From Bradyrhizobium vignae (GTDB taxonomy: Bacteria; Pseudomonadota; Alphaproteobacteria; Rhizobiales; Xanthobacteraceae): 64,000 nt of DNA. Where the stretch lies: positions 62,001 through 126,000 of the forward strand of contig NZ_RDQF01000002.1 of NCBI RefSeq assembly GCF_004114425.1, read 5' to 3'. Positions 48,379 to 58,363 of this stretch are shown here, one piece after another. Both the position numbers and the translations under genes were made by a program. Each line of letters begins with the position of its first letter. The stretch's first letter is position 1. The notes beneath the pieces are model-generated. The model saw only the letters and a program-made list of their open reading frames with translations. It searched no databases and was not told the DNA's origin.

Positions 48379-48749
48379 AGGTGCGGAGCCTGCGACCGAA
48401 AGAGCCACGCCCGCGTCAACGGCTCTGGCCGCACCAGAGCCGCGGCTCCCATTGCAGACGAGGCGCCGCCGACGCAAACCCCTCCAGCTCCCGACGCTGG
48501 CCGGCCGATAGTCTGGACGAACGTCTGAAAAGGGATTCTCTCATCCGCATTTCCGCGAGATCTACACGCTGCCGTTGCTGAATTCCGGCCGCGCAGGCTT
48601 GGAAGAAGTGGTTGCGTCTCGATAATTGTCGAACATTCCGCGGCGAAAAAGTCGCTTGTGGCGACCTTTAACTGAGTGGCGTTCAGGCGTTACGGAAATC
48701 GAGGTCTCATGCCTGAAGGCGATCTATCCCGCAACCGCGTAGAGAGCTT
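48379..48749. other. Non-coding stretch before the binding-protein gene
   Basis: About 370 bp with no supported gene. It must contain the promoter of the binding-protein gene near its right end. GC content falls toward 48600-48800. Confidence 0.45.
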
Positions 48750-48771
48750 ACTTGCTAAATGGCAAGCAAGT
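48750..48771. promoter_or_regulatory. Operator-like inverted repeat, site 1
   Basis: Perfect arms ACTTGCT and AGCAAGT separated by 8 bp, 59 bp upstream of the ABC binding-protein start. It is one of five sites in this window with the form A[CT]TTG[CT]T-N8-A[AG]CAA[AG]T. The position suggests control of that gene's promoter. The spacing TTG-N12-CAA differs from FNR/FixK boxes (TTG-N8-CAA). Confidence 0.7.
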
Positions 48772-48830
48772 GTCTAAATTGATGGCAGGGCTCGCGAGAA
48801 GCCTGTTCGACTTCGGAGGAGGCGTGAAAC

Positions 48831-50054
48831 ATGAGGCATCTCAAGTTGTTGCTGCCGGCGGCAATTGCCGGTCTTAGCCTTATCTTTGTTACCGGCGCAT
48901 CAGCGCAGAAAATATACGACCCGGGGGCATCGGACACCGAGATAAAGATCGGGAATATCGTGCCGTATAGTGGCCCTCTATCGGCGTACGCGACGATCGG
49001 AAGGAGTCACGCTGCCTACTTCAAGAAAATCAACGACGAGGGAGGAATCAACGGACGCAAGCTTGTCTTGGTGACCTACGATGACGCGTATAGTCCATCG
49101 AAGGCGATGGAGCAGACGCGAAAATTGGTTGAGAGCGATGAAGTGCTGGCCGTATTTAGTTCAGTTGGAACCCCGACGAATCTGGCGACGCAAAAATACC
49201 TGAACTCGAAAAAGGTGCCGCAGCTATTCGTCGCTACGGGGGCATCGCGATGGGGAGACCCAGCCAACTTCCCCTGGACGATGGGATGGCAGCCTACATA
49301 TAAGAGCGAAGGGCGCATCCTCGGAAAATATATCGTTGCCAATCATCCAGGCGGCAAGATCGCGGTGCTATGGCAGAATGACGACTCCGGCAGGGACATC
49401 CTAACTGGCCTAAGGGAAGGACTTGGAAGCAAAGCGAACCAGATCATCGCTGAGCGTTCTTACGAGGCGACCGACCCTACGGTTGATTCGCAAGTCGCGG
49501 GCCTGAGGGATTCCGGGGCGAACATCTTCGTGTCTCTCACGGCGCCAAAGGCTGCCGCTCAGGCGATCAGAAAATCAGCCGAAATTGGCTGGAAGCCAGT
49601 TTATCTTCAATCGAACGTGTCTACCTCGGTGTCGTCTGTGCTGCAGCCGGGAGGGCTGGATAACTCAAAGGACATTATTTCGACTGCCTTTCTGAAGGAC
49701 CCCAGTGATCCGACCTGGAAGGAGGATCCTGCGACGAAGGACTGGTTCGCCTTCATGGACAAGTACTTCCCGGATGGCGACAAGACCAACTCAGTCAACG
49801 TTTTAGCCTACGCATCCGCGCAAACCCTGGTCCACGTGCTCAAACAATGTGGTGACGATCTAACCCGAGCAAACGTCATGCGACAGGCGGCACGTCTGAA
49901 AGACTTCAGATCTGAGATGATGCTGCCTGGCATCGTCGCCAACACCTCTGAGTCGGATTTCTATCCGCTTGAGCAATTGCAAATGATGAAGTTCGACGGA
50001 AAGAGCTGGGTTCTATTTGGCGACATCATCGACGCGTCTTCCCCAAGACATTGA
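48831..50054 (+). CDS. ABC transporter substrate-binding protein (branched-chain amino acid type)
   Basis: A 407-residue periplasmic binding protein of the LivJ-like type I fold. Residues 1-25 are a signal peptide ending in GASAQ. Family segments are EIKIGNIVPYSGPLSAYA, INDEGGINGRKLVLVTYDD, and the mid-domain DDSGRDILTGLREGLG. It should deliver a ligand to a LIV-type permease; in catabolic clusters ligands are often aromatic or organic acids rather than amino acids. No permease or ATPase is adjacent, so it is an orphan or the rest is lost. GGAGG precedes the ATG, and operator site 1 lies upstream. Confidence 0.9.
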   Translation: MRHLKLLLPAAIAGLSLIFVTGASAQKIYDPGASDTEIKIGNIVPYSGPLSAYATIGRSHAAYFKKINDEGGINGRKLVLVTYDDAYSPSKAMEQTRKLVESDEVLAVFSSVGTPTNLATQKYLNSKKVPQLFVATGASRWGDPANFPWTMGWQPTYKSEGRILGKYIVANHPGGKIAVLWQNDDSGRDILTGLREGLGSKANQIIAERSYEATDPTVDSQVAGLRDSGANIFVSLTAPKAAAQAIRKSAEIGWKPVYLQSNVSTSVSSVLQPGGLDNSKDIISTAFLKDPSDPTWKEDPATKDWFAFMDKYFPDGDKTNSVNVLAYASAQTLVHVLKQCGDDLTRANVMRQAARLKDFRSEMMLPGIVANTSESDFYPLEQLQMMKFDGKSWVLFGDIIDASSPRH

Positions 50055-50191
50055 GGGCGAAAACTAAATGGGCCGCGAGGCTGGACCAACCGCATCCCGT
50101 GGTTCTGGGCCACGGGATACACACTGTTGTTCCGGTCGACCATCCGCTGATGCATTGGCTCTGTCGCTCGCTCCGACTTGGACGACATCCT

Positions 50192-50257
50192 TCAATTATC
50201 AAACATGATCACGCTGCGGAGCGTCTTGCCGGCGTTCATGGCGGCAAACCCTTCGTT
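50192..50257 (-). pseudogene. Zinc alcohol dehydrogenase, C-terminal remnant
   Basis: About 21 residues, NEGFAAMNAGKTLRSVIMF followed by DN and a stop, match the usual C-terminus of Zn-dependent alcohol dehydrogenases (INEGFDLMHAGKSIRSVV). Nothing of the rest is present. It abuts, on the opposite strand, a biotin-carrier fragment. Confidence 0.5.
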
Positions 50258-50261
50258 GCCG

Positions 50262-50426
50262 TCACCGATGGCCAAGAGATCGAGGCCGGCGAGACGCTTG
50301 TGGTGGTCGAGGCCATGAAGATGCACAAGGTGCTGCGCGTCGAGCGGGACCGCACGGTGAAGAAGATCCACGCCAGCGCGGACGACGTTGGCAGTAGATG
50401 CGTTGGTTCTGGAGTTCGCGGGATGA
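50262..50426 (+). pseudogene. Acetyl/propionyl-CoA carboxylase alpha, biotin-carrier tail (copy 1)
   Basis: The frame gives DGQEIEAGETLVVVEAMKMH with the biotin motif EAMKM, then RDRTVKKIHASADD. The family ending [11 protein letters not shown] plus stop follows in another frame (to 50426), so a 1-bp shift has occurred. Only the last part of the alpha subunit exists. A second tail of the same kind is at 59701-59790. Confidence 0.6.
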
Positions 50427-50472
50427 ACCGCCGTGCGCAAATAGCGACGGCCAAGCTAATGGGGGATGCCAA

Positions 50473-51576
50473 GTGGTAGCAGATCGAGCCTCGCAGACGA
50501 GTACTGGCCCCCTTGCCGGAGTTCGTGTTGTAGAATTTGCCGGCATCGGCCCCGGTCCCTTCGCGTGCATGATGCTAGCGGACATGGGCGCTGAAGTGGT
50601 GACTCTTGACCGGATCGGCGCAAAGAGGAACTTGAAGGCAATTGCGGCACGCGGTCGCAAATGGGTCCATGTCGATTTGAAGAATGACCAAAGTAAAGGC
50701 GAGTTGATCGAGCTTCTCTCCGGTGCCGATGCTCTCATCGAGGGTTTTCGTCCGGGCGTGATGGAGCGCCTCGGCCTCGGTCCCGATGTAGTTCTCACTC
50801 GCAATCCTCGACTTGTATACGGTCGGATGACCGGTTGGGGCCAACATGGTCCCCTTGCCGACGCCGCTGGTCACGATATCAACTACATCTCGATCACAGG
50901 TGCGCTCGCCGCGATCGGTACACGAAAAAGCCCGATCCCGCCGCTCAATCTGGTCGGTGATTTCGGTGGAGGCGCGCTCTATCTCCTCGTAGGAGTCCTT
51001 GCAGCACTGATAGAAGCAAGGAAGTCGGGCAAGGGGCAAGTCGTAGACGCGGCAATGTGCGACGGGGCAGCCTCGTTGATGACCATGTTCTTCGATATGA
51101 GCGCTGCTGGCGATTGGGTGGAAGGCCGCGAGCAAAACATGCTGGATGGAGGCGCGCACTTCTACGGCGTCTTCGAATGCGCATGCGGCAACTTTGTCTC
51201 GATCGGGTCCATAGAGCCGCAATTCTACGCGCTCTTGCGGCAACATGCAGGCCTGCTTGATCCTGATTTCGATGATCAAATGAATCGCGCAGCTTGGCCC
51301 ACGTTGAAGCAAAAGCTTGCGGCAGTCTTGAAAACCAAGACTCGCCAAGAGTGGTGCGAGATCATGGAAGGCACCGACGTTTGCTTCGCCCCAGTCTTAA
51401 CGATGACAGAGGCCTCACGACACGAGCACATGGTTTCTCGTGAGGTGTTCTTTGCGCGCCACGGAGTCTTACAGCCTGCTCCGGCGCCGCGGTTCTCGAG
51501 GACACCCTCAAGGGTTAGGGAGCCCGAAGAAATGCCACTCGCTGCGGTCGTGGGCTCTTGGAGGGACCGACGGTGA
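50473..51576 (+). CDS. CoA transferase family III, alpha-methylacyl-CoA racemase-like
   Basis: A 367-residue CaiB/BaiF protein. It starts [22 protein letters not shown], and has [12 protein letters not shown]. The pair of AMACR catalytic residues is present: His134 in [12 protein letters not shown] and Asp163 in NLVGDFGGG, fitting racemisation of 2-methylacyl-CoA rather than CoA transfer. The GTG at 50473 follows GGGG. It is between the binding-protein gene and the SDR and has no operator site of its own. A racemase of branched acyl-CoA fits with the nearby dehydrogenases. Confidence 0.88.
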   Translation: MVADRASQTSTGPLAGVRVVEFAGIGPGPFACMMLADMGAEVVTLDRIGAKRNLKAIAARGRKWVHVDLKNDQSKGELIELLSGADALIEGFRPGVMERLGLGPDVVLTRNPRLVYGRMTGWGQHGPLADAAGHDINYISITGALAAIGTRKSPIPPLNLVGDFGGGALYLLVGVLAALIEARKSGKGQVVDAAMCDGAASLMTMFFDMSAAGDWVEGREQNMLDGGAHFYGVFECACGNFVSIGSIEPQFYALLRQHAGLLDPDFDDQMNRAAWPTLKQKLAAVLKTKTRQEWCEIMEGTDVCFAPVLTMTEASRHEHMVSREVFFARHGVLQPAPAPRFSRTPSRVREPEEMPLAAVVGSWRDRR

Positions 51577-51914
51577 GTTCTATTTCGCCAGCGGCATCCA
51601 TGGTTGCCTGCAAGTCCTCATTTCGTCCGGATTGATTTCCCAAGCCGCCCGGTAAGGCGCTTCGCTTCAAAGACCCCTCCTTATTTGTCAAGCCAAGAGG
51701 TTCGAAACGATATCATGCAATCAATGTATGGCATTTGCTTTTCAGATAACAAGTATGTTAAGCCGGCGGAGCCATGGATGTTCGTAATCCATGCTGCGGC
51801 GCGAATGCGTTCGGTCACATCTCGACCGTCCGGGGCGCCGCCAGCTTCATTCTGAGCATCGCGATAGCGCTGCTTGGCGCACGATCGAAATAAGAGCGTA
51901 TCTGGGAGCGAAAC
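51577..51914. other. Intergenic region upstream of the SDR gene
   Basis: A 338-bp gap with no supported frame. It holds operator-like site 2 at 51733 and should contain the promoter of the SDR/iron-dehydrogenase operon. Confidence 0.5.
51733..51754. promoter_or_regulatory. Operator-like inverted repeat, site 2
   Basis: Arms ATTTGCT (51733-51739) and AACAAGT (51748-51754) with an 8-bp spacer; it fits the five-site consensus at all positions. It is 160 bp upstream of the SDR start and nothing else is between them. Confidence 0.65.
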
Positions 51915-52682
51915 GTGACCCTGTTTGATATGTCGGGAAAAGTTGCCGTCATCACCGGCTCCACGCGCGGCATCGGCCGGGCTATTGCCGAACGGATGGC
52001 CGAGCACGGTGCTAAGGTCGTGATCTCCTCCCGCAAGCAAGACGTCTGCGATCAAGTGACCAAGGAGATCAACCACAAGTTCGGGAACGGGGTGGCGGCC
52101 GCGATTGCGGCAAACATCTCTCGCAAGGAAAACCTGCAAAACCTGGTCAGCGAATCCATCCGTGCCTTCGGCAAGATCGACGTGCTGGTCTGCAACGCGG
52201 CCTCTAATCCCTATTACGGTCCCCTCGCCGGCATTTCGGACGAACAGTTTCGCAAGATCCTCGACAACAACATCGTCGCCAACAACTGGTTGATAAGTAT
52301 GGTCGTGCCGGGGATGATCGAGCGGAAGGATGGTTCGATCGTTATCGTGTCGTCGATTGGCGGCCTGAAGGGCTCCACGATCCTTGGCGCCTATTCAATT
52401 TCGAAGGCGGCCGACATGCAGCTCGCGCGTAATCTCGCCTGCGAATATGGCGAGCACAATGTTCGGGTGAACTGCATCGCACCGGGCCTGATCAAGACGG
52501 ATTTTGCTAAGGCGCTATGGAGCGATGCGGACAATCTGAAGGCGTCAACGTCGCGTTCACCCCTGTTACGCATTGGAACTCCGGACGAAATCGCTGGAGC
52601 GGCGGTGTTTTTAGGATCGCCGGCGGGCAATTTCGTGACCGGCCAGACCGTGGTGATCGACGGTGGCGCCACGATCAGTTGA
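51915..52682 (+). CDS. SDR family NAD(P)-dependent oxidoreductase
   Basis: A 255-residue classical short-chain dehydrogenase. Cofactor motif TGSTRGIG is at 14-21, NAAS near 94, and the catalytic set is Ser near 147, Tyr160 and Lys164 in AYSISKAAD. The C-terminus has GQTVVIDGGATIS. It would oxidise a hydroxyl group or reduce a ketone, possibly at the beta position of an acyl chain. The GTG start follows GGAGCGAAAC. The iron alcohol dehydrogenase gene follows after 105 bp, with site 2 upstream of both. Confidence 0.92.
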   Translation: MTLFDMSGKVAVITGSTRGIGRAIAERMAEHGAKVVISSRKQDVCDQVTKEINHKFGNGVAAAIAANISRKENLQNLVSESIRAFGKIDVLVCNAASNPYYGPLAGISDEQFRKILDNNIVANNWLISMVVPGMIERKDGSIVIVSSIGGLKGSTILGAYSISKAADMQLARNLACEYGEHNVRVNCIAPGLIKTDFAKALWSDADNLKASTSRSPLLRIGTPDEIAGAAVFLGSPAGNFVTGQTVVIDGGATIS

Positions 52683-52787
52683 CGCTTGCTCAAGCACGAA
52701 AACGGAGGTGATCCTGGCGCCCGTGCGACGCGAGTCCTCCAGTTCACACAAGGCAATCTAAGACAGCAAGTGAGGCGTGCGGCAAAA

Positions 52788-53987
52788 ATGGAGTCTTCCA
52801 TGCTCGAGAAACCCTCTGATACATTGCAGACCGGTACCCACCGCAATTTCTTGCTGGAGCGGGTCGTGCATGGACGGCCGGCGGCAGAGGTCATCGTCCA
52901 GGAGGCCGAGAAGCTCGGCAAATCCCGCATTTTTATTACCACCAGCGGCTCGCTTAGCGCTGACGATGCGTTGCCGCGAGAGATCGGCCGCGCTTTGGGC
53001 GAAAAATTCGTTGGCCTGTATTCCGGCATCACGGCCCATACGCCACGCCAATGTGTGATCGAAGGCGCTGCCGCTGCACGTGCTGCGCAGGCTGATCTTC
53101 TGGTTGCAGTCGGCGGCGGCTCGGTTATCGACGGGACCAAGGCGATGCTGCTATGCCTGTGGCACGATCTGAAAGATCCGAAGGAGATGGACGCCCATCG
53201 CGGCGAAATGAGCCAGGATCCCAGCGTTTGGCCCGCAAACGCGGCGAGCCGCATCCGCATGCTTGCAGTGCCGACGATGTTTTCGGCTGCCGAGTTCACC
53301 TGGTTTGCCGGGGTTAGCGAGCCGGCGCATCATGTGAAGGAACCCTTCGCCCATCCGCTGCTGGTGCCGCAAGTGGTGGTGCTCGACCCAGTTGCCACCC
53401 TGGCGACGCCAATACCGCTCCTGCTTGCGACCGGCATGAAGGCCGTCGACCACGCCGTCGAGCGGCTTTGCGGGCTTGATCCGCCGCCGCTCGCGGACGC
53501 CGCTGCATCATCCGCTCTGAAACTCCTGTACACGTCGTTGCCGCAGCTCGGTGGTCCAAATGACAATCTGAAGATGCGGATGGATTGCCAGTTCGGCATG
53601 TGGCTATCGATTTTTGGCGCTGGCAGTGGCTCTCCAGCGGGAGCGAGCCATGCCATCGGACACGTGATCGGTGGCTATGGCGTGCCACACGGACATACGA
53701 CAGGAATCTGCCTGCCCTCCGTACTGCGATGGAACTATGATGCAAATGCCGCCCGGCAGGCACATACGGGCCGGGTCATCGGTGTGACCGGTGACAAGCT
53801 CGCGGACGCGGTGCGCGCGTTCGCGACGAAGCTCGGTGTGCCTACGCGGCTGCGCGATGCCGGTATCAAGCGCGACCAGCTCGATGATATCGCGCTTAAG
53901 TCTCTGCATGATGGGCCCATGAAAACCAACCCGAAACCGGTTACGTGCACGGCGCAGGTCATGGAGATATTGGAAATGGCATGGTGA
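52788..53987 (+). CDS. Iron-containing alcohol dehydrogenase (maleylacetate reductase-like)
   Basis: A 399-residue group III alcohol dehydrogenase. The NAD site is VAVGGGSVIDGTKAM and TMFSAAEFTWFAGV. Metal ligands are in GMKAVDHAVE (Asp, His), ASHAIGHVIGG and VPHGHTTGICLP (His). It resembles maleylacetate reductases and related enzymes more than Fe-ADH of fermentation. The ATG at 52788 is chosen; 52800 is possible. It probably shares a transcript with the SDR gene and takes part in oxidising or reducing a pathway intermediate. Confidence 0.88.
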   Translation: MESSMLEKPSDTLQTGTHRNFLLERVVHGRPAAEVIVQEAEKLGKSRIFITTSGSLSADDALPREIGRALGEKFVGLYSGITAHTPRQCVIEGAAAARAAQADLLVAVGGGSVIDGTKAMLLCLWHDLKDPKEMDAHRGEMSQDPSVWPANAASRIRMLAVPTMFSAAEFTWFAGVSEPAHHVKEPFAHPLLVPQVVVLDPVATLATPIPLLLATGMKAVDHAVERLCGLDPPPLADAAASSALKLLYTSLPQLGGPNDNLKMRMDCQFGMWLSIFGAGSGSPAGASHAIGHVIGGYGVPHGHTTGICLPSVLRWNYDANAARQAHTGRVIGVTGDKLADAVRAFATKLGVPTRLRDAGIKRDQLDDIALKSLHDGPMKTNPKPVTCTAQVMEILEMAW

Positions 53988-54249
53988 CCCTCACCTCCGT
54001 CGTGACGCATCGCCGCGCGCGTCACCGGCCGTCATGAGGGAGCTGTGAGCGACGTCATTGGAGAGAGCATGATAGTCGGCCGCGACCGTGGCCAGTTTGA
54101 CGAAATCCGAGCCTAGGGCTGCAATGCTCTGTTGATCTGACGAGTTGTCGGAGCTGGGTCGGACGCAGGCAATCCAAGGCAAACACTACTATCGGTTGGG
54201 TTCGGCTTTCCCGGGTACTGGACTGCCTGACAGCAATGATCGAGGATGT

Positions 54250-55233
54250 ATGAACCAAAGGATCTCAGAATACGCAGCTCTGGTCACTGCGTTGGTGGGG
54301 CTTCTCATTTCCGAGCCCGCACGAGCCCAATCGTATCCAGCCCATTTTGTCACTTTCGTCGTCCCATCCCCGCCGGGTGGCGTCACGGATATTGACGCGC
54401 GCATAATTGCGAAAGTGCTATCCGTTAAAATAGGGCGCCCGGTCATTGTTGAACCCCGGCCTGGGGCGGGAGGCATGATTGCGACGGAATTCGTCGCGAA
54501 CGCGAAACCCGATGGATACACATTATTGTGGGCATCGTCAGGAGCGATTGCCACCAGTCCGTGGATCTACAAGAAAAAACTCGCCTACGATCCCTTCAAG
54601 TCGTTTACCCCAATCCATACGCTACAGGAGGCTTCTCCAATTCTTCTGGTTTCGGCATCGAGCCCCTTCAAGAGTACAGCGGATCTTGTGAAGTATGCAA
54701 AGGAGAATCCAGGTAAGCTCAATTTCGGATCAGCGGGGAACGGCACCGGCCAACACATTGCATTGGAGCTGTTCAAGCTTGCTGCCGGCTTCGAGGCGAC
54801 CCATGTCCCGTATCGTGCCTCTACGCAGGCGATGACCGATCTGCTCGCTGGTGTCATCGACGCTACGTTTGACTACTACAGCCCTGCAAAGTCGCAGCTT
54901 GAGTCCGGCAAGCTACGGGCGCTATCAGTGACAGCTTCGTGGCGCCTTCCGGTGTTGAACGATGTCCCCACCCTCTCTGAACTTGGCTATCCGGTGGAAT
55001 GGACAGGCTGGTCTACGGTCGTCGCGCCGGCCGGCACACCGCCTCAGATTGTGGATTTTCTGGCAACGGCGTTTGCTGAAGCATTGGCTGCTCCGGAAGT
55101 GATCTCGCACCTAGAGGCGACGGGTACACGAGTGTTACCGCCAAAGGCGAAAGAAGGAGTTGAAGCCTTTCATCGTAGCGAAAGTGAAAAGGTGCGTCGC
55201 TTGGTTCAAGACTCGGGCATAAGCGTCGAGTGA
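54250..55233 (+). CDS. Bug-type (tripartite tricarboxylate transporter) substrate-binding protein
   Basis: A 327-residue periplasmic binding protein of the TctC/Bug family. The signal peptide ends in ARAQ at about residue 27. Family segments are FVVPSPPGGVTDIDARIIAK, VEPRPGAGG, GQHIALELFK and VPYRASTQAMTDLLAG. It would bind a carboxylate ligand. No TctA/TctB membrane partners are adjacent, common for Bug proteins. GAGG precedes the ATG. No site of the operator family is seen upstream. Together with the LIV-type binding protein it suggests two uptake routes for acids. Confidence 0.9.
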   Translation: MNQRISEYAALVTALVGLLISEPARAQSYPAHFVTFVVPSPPGGVTDIDARIIAKVLSVKIGRPVIVEPRPGAGGMIATEFVANAKPDGYTLLWASSGAIATSPWIYKKKLAYDPFKSFTPIHTLQEASPILLVSASSPFKSTADLVKYAKENPGKLNFGSAGNGTGQHIALELFKLAAGFEATHVPYRASTQAMTDLLAGVIDATFDYYSPAKSQLESGKLRALSVTASWRLPVLNDVPTLSELGYPVEWTGWSTVVAPAGTPPQIVDFLATAFAEALAAPEVISHLEATGTRVLPPKAKEGVEAFHRSESEKVRRLVQDSGISVE

Positions 55234-55322
55234 GTGAAGAAGACACTTTCCGGATCATTCGCCTATTTGGTTCTATCGGCGGTCAAACCGTCGCATTTAT
55301 TGGCCTAACCGGGTAAGGCTGG

Positions 55323-55566
55323 ATGACGAACCCCGAACAGATTGTGGGCTATGATCGCACCACGCTGGCCAACAGCTATGCGGTGCGAACCGGCCGAGAC
55401 CTGTCGCATATCGCTTATTCGATTGGCTTCAACCTTGGAAGAGCGCGGTGATCTTGCATGCGTCTACGCCCGCTACATGGTGGGACGAAGAGCGCGGATG
55501 GGATCGACCTGGACCAAACACGCAAAAGGATCATCGAACGCCGCGACTTGGCCGAACAAGCGGTAG
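55323..55566 (+). pseudogene. APH-type phosphotransferase, C-terminal remnant
   Basis: The first frame (55323-55451) gives YAVRTGRDLSHIAYSIGFN, matching the YAERTGRDLSDIAYYVAFN region of phosphotransferases that accompany acyl-CoA dehydrogenases. The next frame gives GDLACVYARYMVG, the following family motif. Frameshift and truncation at both ends make it inactive. Confidence 0.5.
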
Positions 55567-55980
55567 GAGCAGCGGTCTTTCCTCGTAACCCCGGCAAACG
55601 CACCTGGCCAAGTAGTCCGACGGAATGCTTGTGTGTCAGTCGGCAATCACGGCAAGCCAATGCGTCGGGGCATCGAATTGAGTTGGGCCATGCCCACGCT
55701 CGAGGATATCCAACACCATGACAAATGTGAAATGTAGGGCGACCGATGCGTGTGTGCGAATATGCGGTTGAAGAGGATAGGAAGCAAAAAAAGGCCGGAA
55801 TCCTTCTGAGGATCCCGGCCAAGTCTAGGGAGAACCCGATTGGCTTGCTGCCACTCGCTTAGAAAGCTCCATTCTGCGCCCGAGCCGACGTTACCTCCGA
55901 CCACATCGGCATTACGCTGCATCAAACTGGAAGGGACGCACTGTGGTTTGGGACGACAGGGTGACGGTCGGTGACCGGCC
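55567..55980. other. Non-coding stretch before the large dehydrogenase
   Basis: About 410 bp with no supported gene. A weak hairpin-rich part near 55780-55830 (GCCGGAATCC/GGATCCCGGC) lies between the remnant and the dehydrogenase stop and could act as a terminator. Confidence 0.4.
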
Positions 55981-57759
55981 CTAAGCTAGCAGCACCGTAT
56001 CCGCGCAGGTTATCGCGTCGGCACCTTCCATCACTGTCAGTTCCAGCGAGCCGGCCTGCACCGCGATGTTCTCCGCGAAGAACCGCGCAAGGGCTACGTA
56101 ACGCCGAGACTCACCGTCACCCTGCCCTTTCACGGCAAGCGCTTCGCCGGCCAGCAAGCAGCCGCCGAGTGTCACACCGAACAAGCGCAGATAAGGTGTT
56201 GCCCCCGCCAGTGCGTCGTCCGATGCAGTCGAAATCCGCGCCAACAGCCACCTGCTTGAGCGGTCGAGCGAGCCGATTGCCTCGCGCAGTTTTCGGCCAG
56301 CGGTGCCAAAGGCGGGGTGGTTGGAAGCCTCCACCTGATCAACGATCTCGGAGAGATCGTTGATCACTTCCCAAACCGACGCGCCGCCGTTTGCACCGAG
56401 CTTGCGCATAACAAGATCGATCGACTGAATGCCGTTGGTGCCTTCATAGATCGAGGTGATGCGAGCATCGCGATAATGCTGCGCGGCGCCGGTTTCCTCG
56501 ATGAAACCCATACCGCCATGGATCTGCACGCCGAGATAAGCTACTTCATTGGCGATATCGGTGGAGAAGGCCTTTGCGATTGGCGTCAATAGTGCACCGC
56601 GCGCAGCCGCCTCGGCCCGTACTTTTGGCTCTCTTGCACGAGTGGCGATATCAAGTGCAACTGCCGTTGAGTAGCAGACGGTTCGAGCGGCTGCCGTCAG
56701 CGCTCGCATCTGCATCAGCATTCGCTTCACGTCGGGATGCACGATGATCGGATTGGAACAATTGCCATTGTTCCCGACGGCACGGCCCTGACGGCGCTCT
56801 TGCGCGAACGCCAGAGCGAGTTGATAGGCGCGTTCTGCAATGCCGACGCCCTGGAGGCCAACCCCGAGCCGGGCCTGATTCATCATCGTAAACATGCTGA
56901 ACATGCCGCGATTTTCTTCGCCGATGAGATAGCCGATGGCACCACCATGGTCGCCCATGGTCATGGTGCAGGTGGGAGAAGCGTGGAGGCCGAGCTTGTG
57001 CTCGACGCCAGTTGGATAGATGTCATTGCGCGCGCCAAGTGTGCCATCCGGGTTGACCAGGTATTTCGGAACCAGAAACAGTGAAATGCCTTTGCTACCG
57101 GCTGGGGCGTCCGGCAGCCGGCCGAGCACGAAGTGCACGATATTGTCGGTCATATCGTGATCGCCGTAGGTGATGAAGATTTTAGTGCCCGTAATGCGAT
57201 AGCTTCCATCGGCAGCGCGTTCGGCGCGGGTGCGCAAAGCGCCCACGTCCGAGCCAGCCTGCGATTCAGTGAGTTGCATGGCGCCAGTCCATTCGCCCGA
57301 CACCAGTTTTCCGAGATAGATCCGCTTCAATTGCTCGCTGCCATGGGCATGGAGCGCGTCGATCGCGGAGAGCGTCAACAGCGGGCAAAGGCCGAAGGAG
57401 ACGTTGGCTGCGCTCCAGATCTCCGTGCAAACAGCGTTGATCGCCAGCGGCAAGCCTTGGCCACCGAACGCTTCCGGTCCGGACACTGCGCTCCAGCCCG
57501 CTTCACTCCATCGCTTATAGGCATCCCGCCAACCTGGTGCGGTCGTGATCTTGCCGTTCTCCAGCCTAATTCCGTGCTTGTCGCCGACGCGGTTCAGCGG
57601 CGCCAGCACGCCCGCCGCGAACTTTCCGGCTTCTTCCAGCACGTCTGCAACGGCGGCGCCGTCGAAATCGCCGTAATTGCCGGCCTTTATCGCCGCCAGG
57701 AGCCCGGCACCATGGTTGAGCGCAAGCAGGATGTCGCTAATCGGCGCGCGGTAAGTCAT
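55981..57759 (-). CDS. Acyl-CoA dehydrogenase, large type (DmdC-like)
   Basis: A 592-residue acyl-CoA dehydrogenase with a C-terminal extension, like 3-methylmercaptopropionyl-CoA dehydrogenase DmdC and FadE5. It has AMQLTESQAGSDVGALRT, VQIHGGMGFIEETGAAQHY and the catalytic Glu in SIYEGTNGIQSID. The extension from about 450 is helical. It oxidises an acyl-CoA at alpha-beta. Operator-like site 3 is 73 bp upstream of the start. The gene is on its own transcript, opposite to the Bug protein. Confidence 0.92.
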   Translation of the reverse strand: MTYRAPISDILLALNHGAGLLAAIKAGNYGDFDGAAVADVLEEAGKFAAGVLAPLNRVGDKHGIRLENGKITTAPGWRDAYKRWSEAGWSAVSGPEAFGGQGLPLAINAVCTEIWSAANVSFGLCPLLTLSAIDALHAHGSEQLKRIYLGKLVSGEWTGAMQLTESQAGSDVGALRTRAERAADGSYRITGTKIFITYGDHDMTDNIVHFVLGRLPDAPAGSKGISLFLVPKYLVNPDGTLGARNDIYPTGVEHKLGLHASPTCTMTMGDHGGAIGYLIGEENRGMFSMFTMMNQARLGVGLQGVGIAERAYQLALAFAQERRQGRAVGNNGNCSNPIIVHPDVKRMLMQMRALTAAARTVCYSTAVALDIATRAREPKVRAEAAARGALLTPIAKAFSTDIANEVAYLGVQIHGGMGFIEETGAAQHYRDARITSIYEGTNGIQSIDLVMRKLGANGGASVWEVINDLSEIVDQVEASNHPAFGTAGRKLREAIGSLDRSSRWLLARISTASDDALAGATPYLRLFGVTLGGCLLAGEALAVKGQGDGESRRYVALARFFAENIAVQAGSLELTVMEGADAITCADTVLLA

Positions 57760-57831
57760 GCGAAACCTCGTCTAAGGGGGTGCCAGGGGAAGTGGCCTTA
57801 TTCACATGGAAATCGTATGTCTTCAAGATTT

Positions 57832-57853
57832 ATTTGTTATATGATCAACAAAT
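57832..57853. promoter_or_regulatory. Operator-like inverted repeat, site 3
   Basis: Perfect arms ATTTGTT (57832-57838) and AACAAAT (57847-57853), 8-bp spacer. Both variable positions change symmetrically relative to site 1, as expected if a dimeric protein reads both arms. It lies 73 bp upstream of the large acyl-CoA dehydrogenase. Confidence 0.7.
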
Positions 57854-58363
57854 TAGCTCGCTTTCGAGTTTTTCAGACAATTGGGGGGCCGCTGCGGAAT
57901 CCCGGGTGATTCCTGCAAAACGCCCAGAATGGGGACCCGGCTTGCTCGTCGATTCTCGCGATCTCGAAAAACCACGCCACGTTCCACCTTCGTCGCAACC
58001 AACGATCCGCGGCATCGACGTGCAGTGGCGATCCGGCTGAGAAAACTGCCACCGTCTGACATTCGCCTGCTCGCCGGATTGGGTGACGCAGCCTACGACC
58101 ACGCCGCCGACCGTGACGGGGTCTAGCTCATTTCGACTGATCAGCGCCTTTGGAAACAGTCGCGAACAGATCAACTGGGTGAATGTTCGAAAGAAATCCG
58201 TCCTCCCTTCCCCTGCCCATTGGGTTCGGACGGCGTCAAGGATCCTGCGTTACGTCGTCGAAGGCCACTCCATCAATTACAAGCTGCCATGTTCAAGCTC
58301 GGAGTTTTAAGTGGTCTATCTGCATTGTCAGCCTGCAACCATGTGTTTCCTCACCGGGTCCTG
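57854..58363. other. Decayed region between the dehydrogenase and DUF1330 genes
   Basis: About 510 bp. The only recognisable part is the thiolase remnant at 58058-58126. The rest has no supported frame. Confidence 0.45.
58058..58126 (-). pseudogene. Thiolase N-terminal remnant (copy 1)
   Basis: The minus strand gives LDPVTVGGVVVGCVTQSGEQ followed by AN, matching the DVIIGCVTQVGEQAGN segment near the N-terminus of acetyl-CoA acetyltransferases. Nothing else of the gene is readable. A different thiolase fragment is at 61021. Confidence 0.45.
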